A stretch of 64,000 bases of DNA, from the NCBI GenBank assembly GCA_001600495.1, contig BCKE01000016.1, positions 511,618 through 575,617 on the forward strand, written 5' to 3'. The notes under the pieces were generated by a model. It was not told the origin of the DNA, did no database searches, and worked only from the letters and a program-made list of their open reading frames with translations. The position numbers and the translations under genes were made by a program. Within the stretch, counting starts at the first letter, position 1; the number at the start of each line of letters is the position of its first letter. Of the stretch, positions 1 through 9,993 are shown piece by piece. Origin of the DNA: Pilasporangium apinafurcum. Taxonomy: Eukaryota; Oomycota; Peronosporomycetes; Pythiales; Pythiaceae.

Positions 1-1403
1 TTCATGGAGGGAAAACTTGGCGATTGGCTGCGCTCGGTGCACCGCCATTGGTGGTGGTGAACTCTGTAGAATGTTTTGAAGATGTACTGAAGACCCAATT
101 CGAGGTATTTGACAAAGGGGAACGCATGAACAGCATTTTTCGTGACTTTGTAGGTGAAGGAATTGTTGCCGTTGATGGTAAGAGATGGCTACAGCAACGA
201 CATACAATGTTGAAGTTATTTACGATGCGTTCGGTCCGCGCGGTGCTTTCAACCAGTGTCAGCAAATACCTCCGTGTGATGCACACAAAAATGGAGCAAG
301 CTGCGAATAATCCAAATGTACCATTAAACTTTGGAGACATATGTCAGCGGTTTACATTTGATACGTTTGCAGAATTTGGCTTCGGATTGCAGACGAATAC
401 ACTGGAGAAAGGCGAACAAAGCGAGTTCATGGAGGCAATGGACCGCGCGGCATATGCGATCGAATTGCGATTCCACCAGCCGGATTGGCTTTGGAAACTG
501 AAGCGGTTCCTCAATGTTGGCCAAGAACGTGTCCTGGCTGACAGTGTGAAGATCATCAATAATACTATCTATGGCATCATGTACGAAAATTTACGTCGAA
601 AGAATGATCCCAAGTACAAAACTGAAAAACGTGTTACGCAAGATGTGATATCGCTATTTCTGAACCAACTCGACGACACTAAGAGTGACAACGATCGCGT
701 GGATGACGGTGTGGATATCAGTGAATTAAAGAAAGTACAAACGAATCCAAAATTCTTACGTGACATCGCATTTCTATTCCTCGCTGCCGGAAAAGACACG
801 ACGTCCATCTCCATGACATGGTTTCTCATTGAACTCAACCGTCATCCAGATGTACTTGTAAAAATCCGTGAAGAATTGAAGGAAAAACTTCCACAGCTGT
901 TTACAGACCCCAATTTTATCCCTTCCATGGACGATGTGGTTCATCTGGTATTTATGGAAGCGGCATTACGTGAAAGTCTGCGGTTGCATCCAGCGGTCCC
1001 CTGTAACGCGAAAGAGGCGAATCGAGACACAACACTCGTCGACGGTACGTTCCTGAAGAAAGGTACGCGTGTATACATTCCTTCCTACGCACTAGCTCGA
1101 TTGGTAAGTGTGTGGGGTCCAGACGCAGCAGAATACAATCCGGATCGGTGGTTGGAGATCAACAAAGAAACAGATCAATTGCAGATTCGATCAATTTCGC
1201 AATATAAGTTTGTGTCATTCCACGCGGGGCCTCGTATTTGTTTAGGGATGCGCTTCGCGATATACGAGATGAAGACGGTGATGGCGTTTCTGCTTAGCAA
1301 GTACGAGTTTAAGACGGTGGAGAGGCCTGAAAGCTACACCTACGGCATTGCCAGTCTCTTGCCAGTAAAAGGACCCGTCTTAGTTAATGTGGGGCGCATC
1401 TAA
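1..1403 (+). CDS. Cytochrome P450, CYP86/CYP94-like, 5' end outside window
   Basis: Heme-thiolate monooxygenase; the closest family I recognise is the fatty-acid omega-hydroxylase group CYP86/CYP94. The reading frame is open from base 3, so the N-terminal membrane anchor and proline hinge lie off the window; about 467 residues are visible. The I-helix oxygen-binding motif AAGKDTTS is at about nt 782-805 and the ExxR motif (RESLR) at about 970-984. A PERF-like NPDRW segment follows, then the heme loop FHAGPRICLG near nt 1217-1246 with its cysteine ligand intact. Early motifs such as FEDVLKTQF and VDGKRWLQQR fit the CYP86 clan. The stop TAA is at 1401-1403. No intron is seen in the visible part. 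The substrate is inferred from family only. Confidence 0.93.
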   Translation, partial: HGGKTWRLAALGAPPLVVVNSVECFEDVLKTQFEVFDKGERMNSIFRDFVGEGIVAVDGKRWLQQRHTMLKLFTMRSVRAVLSTSVSKYLRVMHTKMEQAANNPNVPLNFGDICQRFTFDTFAEFGFGLQTNTLEKGEQSEFMEAMDRAAYAIELRFHQPDWLWKLKRFLNVGQERVLADSVKIINNTIYGIMYENLRRKNDPKYKTEKRVTQDVISLFLNQLDDTKSDNDRVDDGVDISELKKVQTNPKFLRDIAFLFLAAGKDTTSISMTWFLIELNRHPDVLVKIREELKEKLPQLFTDPNFIPSMDDVVHLVFMEAALRESLRLHPAVPCNAKEANRDTTLVDGTFLKKGTRVYIPSYALARLVSVWGPDAAEYNPDRWLEINKETDQLQIRSISQYKFVSFHAGPRICLGMRFAIYEMKTVMAFLLSKYEFKTVERPESYTYGIASLLPVKGPVLVNVGRI

Positions 1404-1568
1404 CGCAACAAGGTGTCACTGAAATGTGTTCATTGCTCTACATTTTTTTATATCATCGTCATTGTATTCGAATGTTGAGTGTGGAAATGAACTTGATTAA
1501 TTAATTCATTCATTAATTCATCTTGAAAGTTCTATGCTGCAAATTTTATACTCTATCATTTATTCTAG

Positions 1569-2156
1569 CTATTCTGTCGAGGTTACGCTTGTGAATATCA
1601 GCCATGACAAGACTTTATGCCGCATAACATCAATACTTTCACCAGCGTAAATGCCAAACGAATCGTTTACGAGCATACTCAGGCAATTTATGTCTTGAAA
1701 CTTCATTCTTCGAACGGCACTAATCGTCGCTGGGAAGTATGTCGGCGGTACAAAATCTCCTACATCAAGCGCAGGTAAATCGGGATCGAGCTTTCCACAT
1801 ACAAGTGGGATTCCAAGTCCCGATACTGATTTCTGTAGTTGTATCAACGGCGCATCGAGGTGGTTGAGTTCATATAGCCTGCGATTGTATTGTCGTGCTT
1901 GTATATTCTGTGTGTGAACGTCCTGTAATGGGACCTGGTCTAGACGCGGCCGCTTTCGAGACTGAGTGGGAGGACTAGGAATTTGTCGTTTGGATGGAAG
2001 GGGCCATACTGCATTAACGCTGTACGTGTTGGTGTTATAATTGTCCATTTGCGGATTGCACTTCTTCCAGTGGGAAGAAGTATATCCCACACTGTCTTGC
2101 CGTTGGTCGCGTAGCGGGTCGACAGAGAGAGTGAGCAATGTCGAGACGTCTGTCAT
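1569..2156 (-). CDS. Uncharacterised 195-aa protein with a decayed neighbour copy
   Basis: Single-exon ORF with no family I recognise. The N-terminal 80 residues are low in conserved features. The C-terminal half, from about residue 95 (QARQYNRRLYELN), looks like a folded domain. That half has a clear relative in broken frames at 3086-3567 on the same strand, which supports it as a real protein domain under past selection. No signal peptide or membrane segment is visible. Its 3' end faces the 3' end of the P450 (convergent, 165 bp apart). Confidence 0.6.
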   Translation of the reverse strand: MTDVSTLLTLSVDPLRDQRQDSVGYTSSHWKKCNPQMDNYNTNTYSVNAVWPLPSKRQIPSPPTQSRKRPRLDQVPLQDVHTQNIQARQYNRRLYELNHLDAPLIQLQKSVSGLGIPLVCGKLDPDLPALDVGDFVPPTYFPATISAVRRMKFQDINCLSMLVNDSFGIYAGESIDVMRHKVLSWLIFTSVTSTE

Positions 2157-3085
2157 TTGTGTTACTTTGAGAATTTTGGCGAATGATGCCTATTGATCTG
2201 GCAGGTGGAATTATTGGTAGTGATAAGAAAGACGAGTGAGTCCCTTTGCTGAAAACCGTTGTGTAAACGAGAACTCAGAACTCATCTCGCAAACATTTCG
2301 CAATCACTAAACATGGCTACATCATCATTTTTTTAAACCCGCAGTAAAATATCATTGTAATTGTATAGAGTACAGCTTTGCTGCGGACTTAAATGGATTG
2401 AGTGAGTAATCTCTTGAGACAAAAAAACACGACGTGATGACGATGTTTGCTTGCGAAGCGAGTGAATGACATGAAGCGAGTGAGAAATCACGCAGCTTAT
2501 GTTTACGTGGCGCGTGAGAAACACGAAGCAGAGATGCGAGAAGCGTGCGAATGCGAAACTACCACAATCAACTCTTGAACTTACCACGAAAACATTAATA
2601 ACACTGAAGAATGCGGTGTAGTTCTTTTTTTGTTGAAATTTTCATGGAATCTCACTTAAACGAAGATGCTCTTCGTTCTTTCATCTAATGCAAGTGTGCT
2701 TCAACTGCAAGGAAGGATTTTTTCGAAATACGAGCAGTTTATTAGAATATTCAGTCGCTGCCTGACGAAAGATCCAAGAGGAAAACGAATATTCTCAACA
2801 TAGTGCTCTGAGATATAAGGGTTCTTACAGCTTCCTAAGCTGCATGAGCTTCTTTACTTCTTTGAAATCACCGACCATTTTTCCATTTCTATACATCACG
2901 ATACATAAACGGGTTTAGCAAAAAGCATGAAAACTCAATGAGAGAAAATAAAACTTGAATCACACACATCTTCGTCACCATCTTCTTTGTGCATATCATC
3001 ACGTTATTCTACTGCAACAGGAATGACATACAACTCTAAAGTATACAAATTTTATAGAATGCTCATCTTACACTTTTAGTTGGTC
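2157..3085. other. Intergenic, no gene seen
   Basis: About 930 bases without a supportable gene. Around 2450-2490 the block AAGCGAGTGA occurs twice, 19 bp apart, within purine-rich sequence. Short ORFs here lack domain content. Part of this stretch should hold the promoter of the minus-strand gene that starts at 2156. Confidence 0.5.
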
Positions 3086-3567
3086 TTATATCTGGCCTAA
3101 TTTCTGCGTTGTCGACCGCCGTTCATAACTCGACATAAATAGCCACATCGAGAGTTTGCTACGAATAATATCCATGCCATCCCCAGGTTTGATATTGAAC
3201 CGTTCGTTCATCATCATACTGAGTCGATCCGCGTCTTCAAAGTGCATTCGCTGATCGAGACAGAAAAATATATCGCTAGTGCAAAATCGTCGACTTGCAG
3301 TACGGGTGAACGGAAATGGAGCTCTTCGCAGGCCAGAAGAATCTCCAGATCACTCACAATCTTTTGTCATGGTATCAATAATGCATGGAAACAATGATTC
3401 CACTGGAACTTGCGGTTGTATTGCCCCGCGTGAATGTTGTGCTCAAGTGCTTTCAGTGAAGACTCACACTTGACCTTTATCTCCTTCCTGTCGCTTCCTG
3501 GTCTGAAATGAACTGTAGGGTCCAGCACTGGTGCTGTGTGTGCGGTAGCTTGTTGATAGGCGAACAC
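3086..3567 (-). pseudogene. Decayed tandem duplicate of the 1569-2156 gene
   Basis: On the minus strand, frame one gives NIHAGQYNRK followed by FHALLI, matching NIQARQYNRR and DAPLI of the intact gene. A stop and frame change lie near 3365. The next piece, to about 3265, aligns as LEILLACEEL against LGIPLVCGKL. After a second frame change, MHFEDADRLSMMMNERF and MDIIRSKLSMWLF align with MKFQDINCLSMLVNDSF and IDVMRHKVLSWLI. The order of the pieces matches the intact gene, and the last frame ends at TAA 3086-3088. An intron could explain one break but not both. I therefore read it as a pseudogene from tandem duplication. Confidence 0.75.
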
Positions 3568-4274
3568 ATGTTGTGAAGGTGTGGGTGATAGTTCTGTCTA
3601 AGATGGAATTCGGTTCTATACATTCTTTTATTCAGATTTCATTTGTTCTTGTGCGTACATCTGAGCAATAGTATATATTGCTGCACATAAATACGCATTG
3701 CCACACTGGAAGGTGGTAAACGAAGGCGTAGCATGGCTTTACGATAGCGTGTTCCTAACTAACGCGCACGTAGTGAATCTCTGTGTATTAATCAGAGTTG
3801 CTCCACAAGTCCTTCCCGCCGCTACCATCTCATGATCTTTGTGGCCGTGGCTATGCTATCATTTTTACTAAGTCCGCATTTTTTTACTAAACCCTCATTA
3901 CCCATATACTTCTAGTTTGCGGGTTTAGTAATTGAGGCTGCAGTTGCCAGTATGATGCGTTGATTGGTAAATCTTCAGTGCTGATTACGCTACGATCCAC
4001 TTGCATGCATCATATTGACTCAATGCTGACAACAACACAATCTTCCTTCGCTTTGGCTTGGCGTATTCCTGATAGATCAAAGTTTCTTTTATCACGCTAC
4101 TCAAGTATGCGCCAAAAAAATCCATAAACACACTGGAGGTGCGCAATCACAAGACAAGAGCGTTTGTCTACGCATGGAGGATTTCAAAGCGTTGATGACA
4201 AATATACAGTAATCGATTTTGTGTATAGCTCTCTAATATTGATTTGTTTCAACATACTGCTAGATAAAAAACCT
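3568..4274. other. Intergenic, no gene seen
   Basis: About 700 bases between the decayed duplicate and the 3' end of SDA1. Only short unsupported ORFs and A/T runs are visible. Confidence 0.5.
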
Positions 4275-6395
4275 CTACAGTTTTCTTCGCTTCTTCTTCT
4301 CGTGTTTGAGAATCGTTTTGACTGCTCGAGTCTTCTTCCGTTGCACCTCACGAGCCGAAACCAATACCTTTGACTGCACGGTCCTACTTTTCTTGATCAT
4401 CATGAAATGCTTCAGTCGTCGCTTTTCCTTGTTAGTTGTACCACCACCAGATTGCTTGTGTTTGAAATCTTCACGACCTTCCAACACGCTACGTAATCGC
4501 TCTTCTTGGGTCATGCGCTTCTTTTTCGAGTATCCTTCCAGTTCCGTTGGTTCCACTTTGTTATTCAAGCCATCGACCTTGGCCATCAGCTGCTCTATTT
4601 TTCGTTTGCTACGGCTCTTGGGGTCTTTCAGCGCCGCGTCACGTTCTTTCTTAAGCATTTCAATACGTTCAAAGTCACGAGGAGTTAAAATACGACGCGC
4701 ATCGATCCGCTCGTTCTGTTTCGTTGGAACCTCCGTGACTTCCTCTTCCTTTGATTCATCATCTTCTTCATCATCATCTTCATCATCATTACCTGGCACT
4801 CCATTATCATCACCATCATCATCACCATCGGATTCCATATCGACCCATTCATCATCAGATCCATCTTCCGACTCGGACGATGCAACTTCCCATCCGTCTT
4901 GATTGTCTTCACCATCAAAACGACCACTCGCTTCTGCCTCTGCCAATAAATCGGCACCATCTACACCCTCAGCAGCCACCAATTCACCGAACCGCTTGGG
5001 TTTTGCGCTTTCAACATGAAATTTCCCACGTTCTTTGCGCTTCAGCAGTGTTGGGTGAATTTCTCGAATCAAATTCAGCACCCCACGTGCGGCCATGATG
5101 ACTGTCTTGTCACGTGAGCGGTTGTACATGATTAAATCAGCAATCAACGCGTCCATTCCCTCACATTCCAACACGAGCGGAACACGACGGAAAATCTCAC
5201 GAGCTGCGTTTATACCAACCGCAATCACTTCAGAAGAGCAGCGCTCTGTGATGAAGTTATTGGCGATACTCCTGACTACTGGCATCAACTCCTCTGGTGG
5301 AATCTCATCGTGACAAGACTGCACCAAATATGCCAAAATCTGCGTCACGTTCTGTTGATGGGACTGCAAGTACCGCTGAAAAAGTGGGTAGAGTGGCAGC
5401 AACACGAGCTTGTGGAACCCAACAACACGGCCAATAAAGTTCATCATCAGCAGTTTCACTTCAAACCGCTCGGTGCAGCTCTTGAGCACCTTTAATTGTT
5501 TTTCCACGACACCCTGCGGATCATTCAGCAGCTCGATCGCCGGGAATGTGGCCTGGAATTCAACTTCACGTTTGCGTGCGCGTTTGTTTTTCTGCAGAGC
5601 TTTCTTGGTATCACGGTGACGCTTCTTGGTCTTCTTCGAGTGTGCATGATAATCCACTTCGACAAGCGTTTTCTTCTCTTGCTTGGTTTTCTCTTCTTCC
5701 TCTAAGATGTCTTCATCAATACCCAAAAAGAAATTGATGGCCATGACCAACAGCTTTGTGTTTTTGCTAGTGCAGGCAGTCGTGATAACGTTGACTGTGC
5801 GTTGATCGTGCCACACTTTTCGTTTAAACAAATCGACCAATACCTGCAATGACTTGAGCGCTGCATGTTCGTTTTCATCTTGCAACATCTCGAACAGGAA
5901 ATTCTGCAATGCCTTGTTGACTTTGATGTTCTTAGTTGTCGCATTAAGTTGGCGAATGTCCGACACGATGTGGTTATAAAGCAGTTCGCGCAGTCGTTTG
6001 TCTGGACATCGGAACAACTCAAAGAAGAGTTTGAGCAAAGTAATAGCATCGATCAGGTTGCGATTACGCATGAGCATCAGACTCTGCACGAGTGTTTTGC
6101 GCAGATTCTGCTCCAGCACCAAATAATTCTCCTGCAATAACTTTATGATCTGTGTCGGAAACTCCGCCATTTCTACGGGGTAACACTTGGCGACATGGCT
6201 GAGGAACGAGATCAATGCACCAAAATGCGCCGATTCCTTGGCTGGCTGTAATAAAAAGAGTTGATATTCGCTCTCAAAATGCCGAAATTGCATAAGGAAT
6301 TCGGTCTTGTAGCCCTCCGGGTCACGTTTGACCATATTCTGTAGCTGCGGCAGCTTGCCAATCACATCGGGACGAGACGCAGTCACTGCCGCCAT
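4275..6395 (-). CDS. SDA1: SDA1 homologue, 60S ribosome biogenesis/export factor
   Basis: A 706-residue single-exon protein, close in length to human SDAD1 (about 690). SDA1 is a nucleolar/nucleoplasmic protein needed for maturation and export of pre-60S particles and for cell-cycle start in yeast. The N-terminal two thirds match the family: LPQLQNMVKRDPEGY, then helical repeats, with the conserved LRKTLVQSL block. An acidic segment (about residues 495-585, mostly D/E/S) is followed by the C-terminal SDA1 domain with ILTPRDFERI and a very basic tail ending KKKRRKL, a likely nuclear/nucleolar signal. The start at 6395 gives the family-like N-terminus. It is divergent from the methyltransferase gene, whose start is 245 bp away. 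Confidence 0.95.
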   Translation of the reverse strand: MAAVTASRPDVIGKLPQLQNMVKRDPEGYKTEFLMQFRHFESEYQLFLLQPAKESAHFGALISFLSHVAKCYPVEMAEFPTQIIKLLQENYLVLEQNLRKTLVQSLMLMRNRNLIDAITLLKLFFELFRCPDKRLRELLYNHIVSDIRQLNATTKNIKVNKALQNFLFEMLQDENEHAALKSLQVLVDLFKRKVWHDQRTVNVITTACTSKNTKLLVMAINFFLGIDEDILEEEEKTKQEKKTLVEVDYHAHSKKTKKRHRDTKKALQKNKRARKREVEFQATFPAIELLNDPQGVVEKQLKVLKSCTERFEVKLLMMNFIGRVVGFHKLVLLPLYPLFQRYLQSHQQNVTQILAYLVQSCHDEIPPEELMPVVRSIANNFITERCSSEVIAVGINAAREIFRRVPLVLECEGMDALIADLIMYNRSRDKTVIMAARGVLNLIREIHPTLLKRKERGKFHVESAKPKRFGELVAAEGVDGADLLAEAEASGRFDGEDNQDGWEVASSESEDGSDDEWVDMESDGDDDGDDNGVPGNDDEDDDEEDDESKEEEVTEVPTKQNERIDARRILTPRDFERIEMLKKERDAALKDPKSRSKRKIEQLMAKVDGLNNKVEPTELEGYSKKKRMTQEERLRSVLEGREDFKHKQSGGGTTNKEKRRLKHFMMIKKSRTVQSKVLVSAREVQRKKTRAVKTILKHEKKKRRKL

Positions 6396-6639
6396 GCTTA
6401 ATGCCTTTGAATATCGATCAATAGAGACACAAAGAACGTGTGTGAGTGAAGAAATAGGCAGAGAGCGCGCACTTCACTCAATCAAATGCGTGTCGTTTGG
6501 TCATCAACCCTTTCATAGGTGCGAACCAACCGTTTTGGGAACAAGAAAAATCACTTCAATAGTGGACGGTAGTTACATTGAACTGGGTTACGCTATTGTG
6601 CCGTTATGTTTGCATAACCCGAGTCGAAGAGATTAAGAA

Positions 6640-7398
6640 ATGACAAGCAAAGGGCAGCAGGGTCATGAAGCCAAGTTTTACCTCCAAGATGGACGGTGTG
6701 TATCCGTGCGACAGGATACAACGAAAGTGGATGGCTTAGGAGGCGAAGTATGGGCGGGTGCATATGTTTTGTGTGAATTCCTGGAGCAACATCCTGAACT
6801 GGTGGTGAAGAAGGATGTTATTGAGCTTGGAGCTGGATGTGGGCTGTGTGGTGTGGTGGCTGCCGCGCTTGGTGCACAGACAACTGTGCTTACCGATGAA
6901 TATCCGGATTTACTGGCATTGAATATCGAGAAAAATCAGCATCTTTACAAAGAACGTGACCAACCATGTAGTCGTGCGATTGCAACCAGCGCAGCATTAG
7001 AATGGGGAGAAGCTGCATCCATTGCACCATTTGCCAACAAATTCGACTTGATGCTTGGCAGTGAAATCACACAATTGGGCCGTGACCTTCACTCTGTGCT
7101 ACTAGAAACAGTGCGTTCAGTATTACGTCCATCTGCTTCATCCGTGGCGCTGCTCTCGATGGACCCATGCACTGGATCCTGTGAAGCCAACTGCGATATC
7201 CACAAATGCACGGCCTCACATTTCGTCCACGAAGCGCGTGCAGCTGGTTTCCATGTGACCAAACATCCATCTGTACAACTGGCTTCACAGAAATCTGTGA
7301 CAACCGCCGTGGGAGCATTAGGACGATCATTGCCCATTGACGAGGACGATTGGAGCACAGTATTTGAGCTGCGACTTGTGTCAGATCAAAGTTCGTAA
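6640..7398 (+). CDS. METTL21-like (Methyltransf_16) protein methyltransferase
   Basis: A 252-residue, intronless class I SAM-dependent methyltransferase of the METTL21/EFM family, whose characterised members methylate lysines on elongation factors and chaperones. Features in order are GGEVWAGAYVLCEFL (family N-motif, about residues 34-48), SAM motif I IELGAGCGLCG (about 64-74), the acidic ribose-binding residue in TDEYPDLL (about 87-94), and FDLMLGSEITQL (about 134-145), in place of the usual DLILGADV block. The C-terminal part is compatible with the Rossmann fold. The substrate cannot be deduced. It shares its promoter region with SDA1 on the other strand. Confidence 0.85.
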   Translation: MTSKGQQGHEAKFYLQDGRCVSVRQDTTKVDGLGGEVWAGAYVLCEFLEQHPELVVKKDVIELGAGCGLCGVVAAALGAQTTVLTDEYPDLLALNIEKNQHLYKERDQPCSRAIATSAALEWGEAASIAPFANKFDLMLGSEITQLGRDLHSVLLETVRSVLRPSASSVALLSMDPCTGSCEANCDIHKCTASHFVHEARAAGFHVTKHPSVQLASQKSVTTAVGALGRSLPIDEDDWSTVFELRLVSDQSS

Positions 7399-7561
7399 CT
7401 CCAATAGTTACTTTTTCAGGTAGTTAGTGTAATCTAATGCTAATGGCACGTCCCGAGCTAAGGACGCGTAGTTAATAAAAGGCTTTTTGAAGCATCTCTT
7501 CACCAAGAGCAAGAAGAGAAGCGAAAGGAAGCATAAACGTAAACTGGTTGAGTGAGAAGTG

Positions 7562-8311
7562 ATGGCACCATTGGTGATCATACGCAGTGGCAGCAGCCAC
7601 ATCGAATATAGAACTACATGCATCAAGGGACGATACCACCCACAGAAGCGACTGAACATCCGCAATAGTGATGGTGACTACCACAGTGCCAACAGCGACA
7701 ATGAGGAAAGCGCAAGTGATGATGCTGACGAAGGCGCTCGCTTCCATGTTGAAGACGACAGTGAGGATGAAGAAGATGAACAAGAAGAAAAAATGGGCAT
7801 TTATAGCAATGCATTGCGTGATTTGCCTGGATTGCATGCCTTCCGTTGCTCGGATTGTGGAAATGTGGTCGCAGATCGTGATGATTTGGTTTCGAAAACA
7901 TTTTTTGGTCGAACAGGCAAGTCTTTCCTCATGAACAATATGTAAGTGTATTTCTCTTCCTATATCTCCAGTAAAGTGAACCTCTGGATGAAAAGAAAAA
8001 AAATGTCGTTTTGTGTTACTGATTAGGTTCAATGTGACGACTGGACATCCTCGGAACCGCTATCTGTTGACAGGCATGCATACAATCGCAGACGTGTGTT
8101 GCAGTATCTGTGATCTCGTTCTCGGATGGAAATACGTATGAATAGTCACTGTGTCTCTGATACCATGAAAGAATGTAAACATTTGTGTGTGGATTTCCTA
8201 TTGCAGATCAAGGCGATGGAATCTACGCAAAAGTACAAAGAAGGCAAATACATTATGGAACAGGCACTCGTGCAGGACGAATCCGAAGAAAAGGCTTGGA
8301 AGCGATTGTGA
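7562..8311 (+). CDS. Yippee-like zinc-binding protein with acidic N-terminal extension (3 exons)
   Basis: Exons 7562-7941, 8027-8135 and 8207-8311; the introns of 85 and 71 nt have GT-AG ends and keep frame, giving 197 residues. The Yippee fold starts near residue 83, with zinc ligands CSDC in exon 1 and CSIC in exon 2. The signature LLTGMHTIADV is in exon 2. LGWKY spans the end of exon 2, and QKYKEGKYIMEQ is in exon 3. Yippee proteins are usually about 120 residues. Here about 80 extra residues precede the domain, including a D/E-rich block (about residues 40-80). Their function is poorly defined (spindle, ubiquitin-ligase and cereblon-like folds). I start at ATG 7562 because the upstream codon is GTG. 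Confidence 0.9.
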
Positions 8312-8568
8312 TAATCCTTCATTGTGGAGTTTGCGTCCTTTGCATGTGATGATTTTGTTCGTGTATTCATAGCTATCGTGAAGTCGTATAAAGCAGAAAG
8401 CATATGAGTGGCGTCATACATTACGAGATTTTCCACCATAACGCACGTTTATTTTCCAATACTATAAGCCCATTGGTCAACTCAAGTAATCATTCGTTGC
8501 TGTTGATGTTCTAGGCTGCTCAGCTACGTTCTTTGAAACTCCTGCATGAAGCTATAAGTGATGTGGAT

Positions 8569-9523
8569 TTACTGGCCTGGAGGACGCATCATTGGCGGAG
8601 GTCCTGGTGGACCACGCATGCCGGGTGGAGGCATCATTCCTGGAGGAGGCATGCTCATGCCAGGGGGAGGACCCATGCCAGGTGGAGGCACCATTCCAGG
8701 CATCGGACGCGGCGGCGGCATCATACCACCAGGCGGACCTGGTGGCATGCCGCGTCCTCGGCCGTACGGTTGAGCTGGGGCATGCGCAGCAACTATATAC
8801 AAGCACCAAACACATATGCAATGAGAAAGGTGAAGAAGATTACACAGACACATCGATTTGGCTTGGTAGAACAGTGTGGTTGGCGTTTGTTGTGTTGCTG
8901 CTTCCATCATACTAAGATCGATGTAGTAATTCGAATTTATACAATAAAATAGTGCTCAGCGGGTTCGGAAATAACCGTTCGCCCAATCACTTATCTGTTC
9001 GAATGATCATCTGGAAGAGCAACAAACGCCAGCCTCCACCACCAATTCTTGCCAACGACCCAAACCAACATGAAAAGTGTGTAGGTTTACAGTGCTTCTT
9101 ACCTTGTCCCGGTTGCATCATACCTGGAGCGAGACCACCAATTCCACGCATTGGTGCCATCAGACCCATAGGAGGCGCACCAAGTGGGGCTGCAGGGATG
9201 CCTCGCCCCGCCGCACGCGCAATTCCTGGACCATTTGGCCCCACAGTTTCGTTCTCTTGTGCGAGTGGCGGCCCTTCAATCGTTAAGGAGACGACGTTTT
9301 CACCACGAAGTAACACTAATCCTAGATGTCGTTTCTCCACACGCTCTTCCGAGACGTTGGTCTTGACTTTGGATTTCAAGGTGCGAAACTCTTCACAATC
9401 GCCCAGAACCAAGTTCATGTGTTTGTCAAACGCCATGAAGTAGCCGATCAGCACGCGTGAGTCCTGCAGCGTCACCTTCATGCGATAGTTGATATAATTT
9501 AACATCTTACTGCTCTTGTTCAT
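8569..9523 (-). CDS. SNRPB: SmB/SmB' core spliceosomal protein (2 exons)
   Basis: Exons 9103-9523 and 8569-8792 on the minus strand, joined across a 310-nt GT-AG intron, give 214 residues. Sm proteins form the heptamer around U1, U2, U4 and U5 snRNAs. The Sm1 motif spans [13 protein letters not shown] to [15 protein letters not shown], and Sm2 is [15 protein letters not shown]. This is followed by the GRAAGRGIP hinge known from SmB. Exon 2 encodes a Pro/Gly/Met-rich tail of repeated PPPGM units, as in animal and plant SmB. The chosen acceptor (exon starts TTGCTGCG) keeps frame; an alternative 18 nt further in would also keep frame. The intron is three to four times longer than most others in the window. 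Confidence 0.93.
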
Positions 9524-9993
9524 CACCTTGACATCAAGTACAGCAAAGAAACACGACAGTTCGCAACGCATCAATTAAATTTGCAGCAATGGCAAGAGCT
9601 TCTTACCATTTTGCCTCAAAAAATCGTCACAAAAGACGAGAAAACGCGCGCAAACGGGGAAGATACGACTGTGTTGATAATATATCTATGTCGCTTGTGT
9701 GTTGAAGCGTGCTAATTAGCGATCAAGAGGCCGTTAAAGTCACAGATTTTCCTGCTTTTTGGATCCGCTTTCCTGTAGCTTCTTGCCGCCTTGCGCTTGT
9801 TGGTTGCCACCCCACCCGCCACTTCAGACAACATTCGTGTAACAACGTACAAATTCATATTATTTCGTCTTTTATAGTACTATATATCACAATGGTTACA
9901 TGGTTATATGGTTACGTTTATAGGTTACATGTCCGGCAAAGTTCAAGGTGACGTAAAAGCCCACAAAACGAAAACTCGTGTTGAGGGACAAAC
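9524..9993. other. Divergent promoter region between SmB and PEX10
   Basis: About 470 bases separate the two start codons. An upstream in-frame ATG for SmB exists at 9574, but the protein from 9523 has the usual family length. No further gene is seen. Confidence 0.5.

Noticed and set aside
4306-5098. Ser- and His-rich plus-strand ORFs
   Set aside because: They are opposite-strand readings of the GAT/GAA-rich acidic segment of SDA1 and have no independent support.
8558-8773. Gly-rich plus-strand ORF with many GG repeats
   Set aside because: It is the antisense reading of the PPPGM-repeat tail of SmB, which has clear splice and family support.
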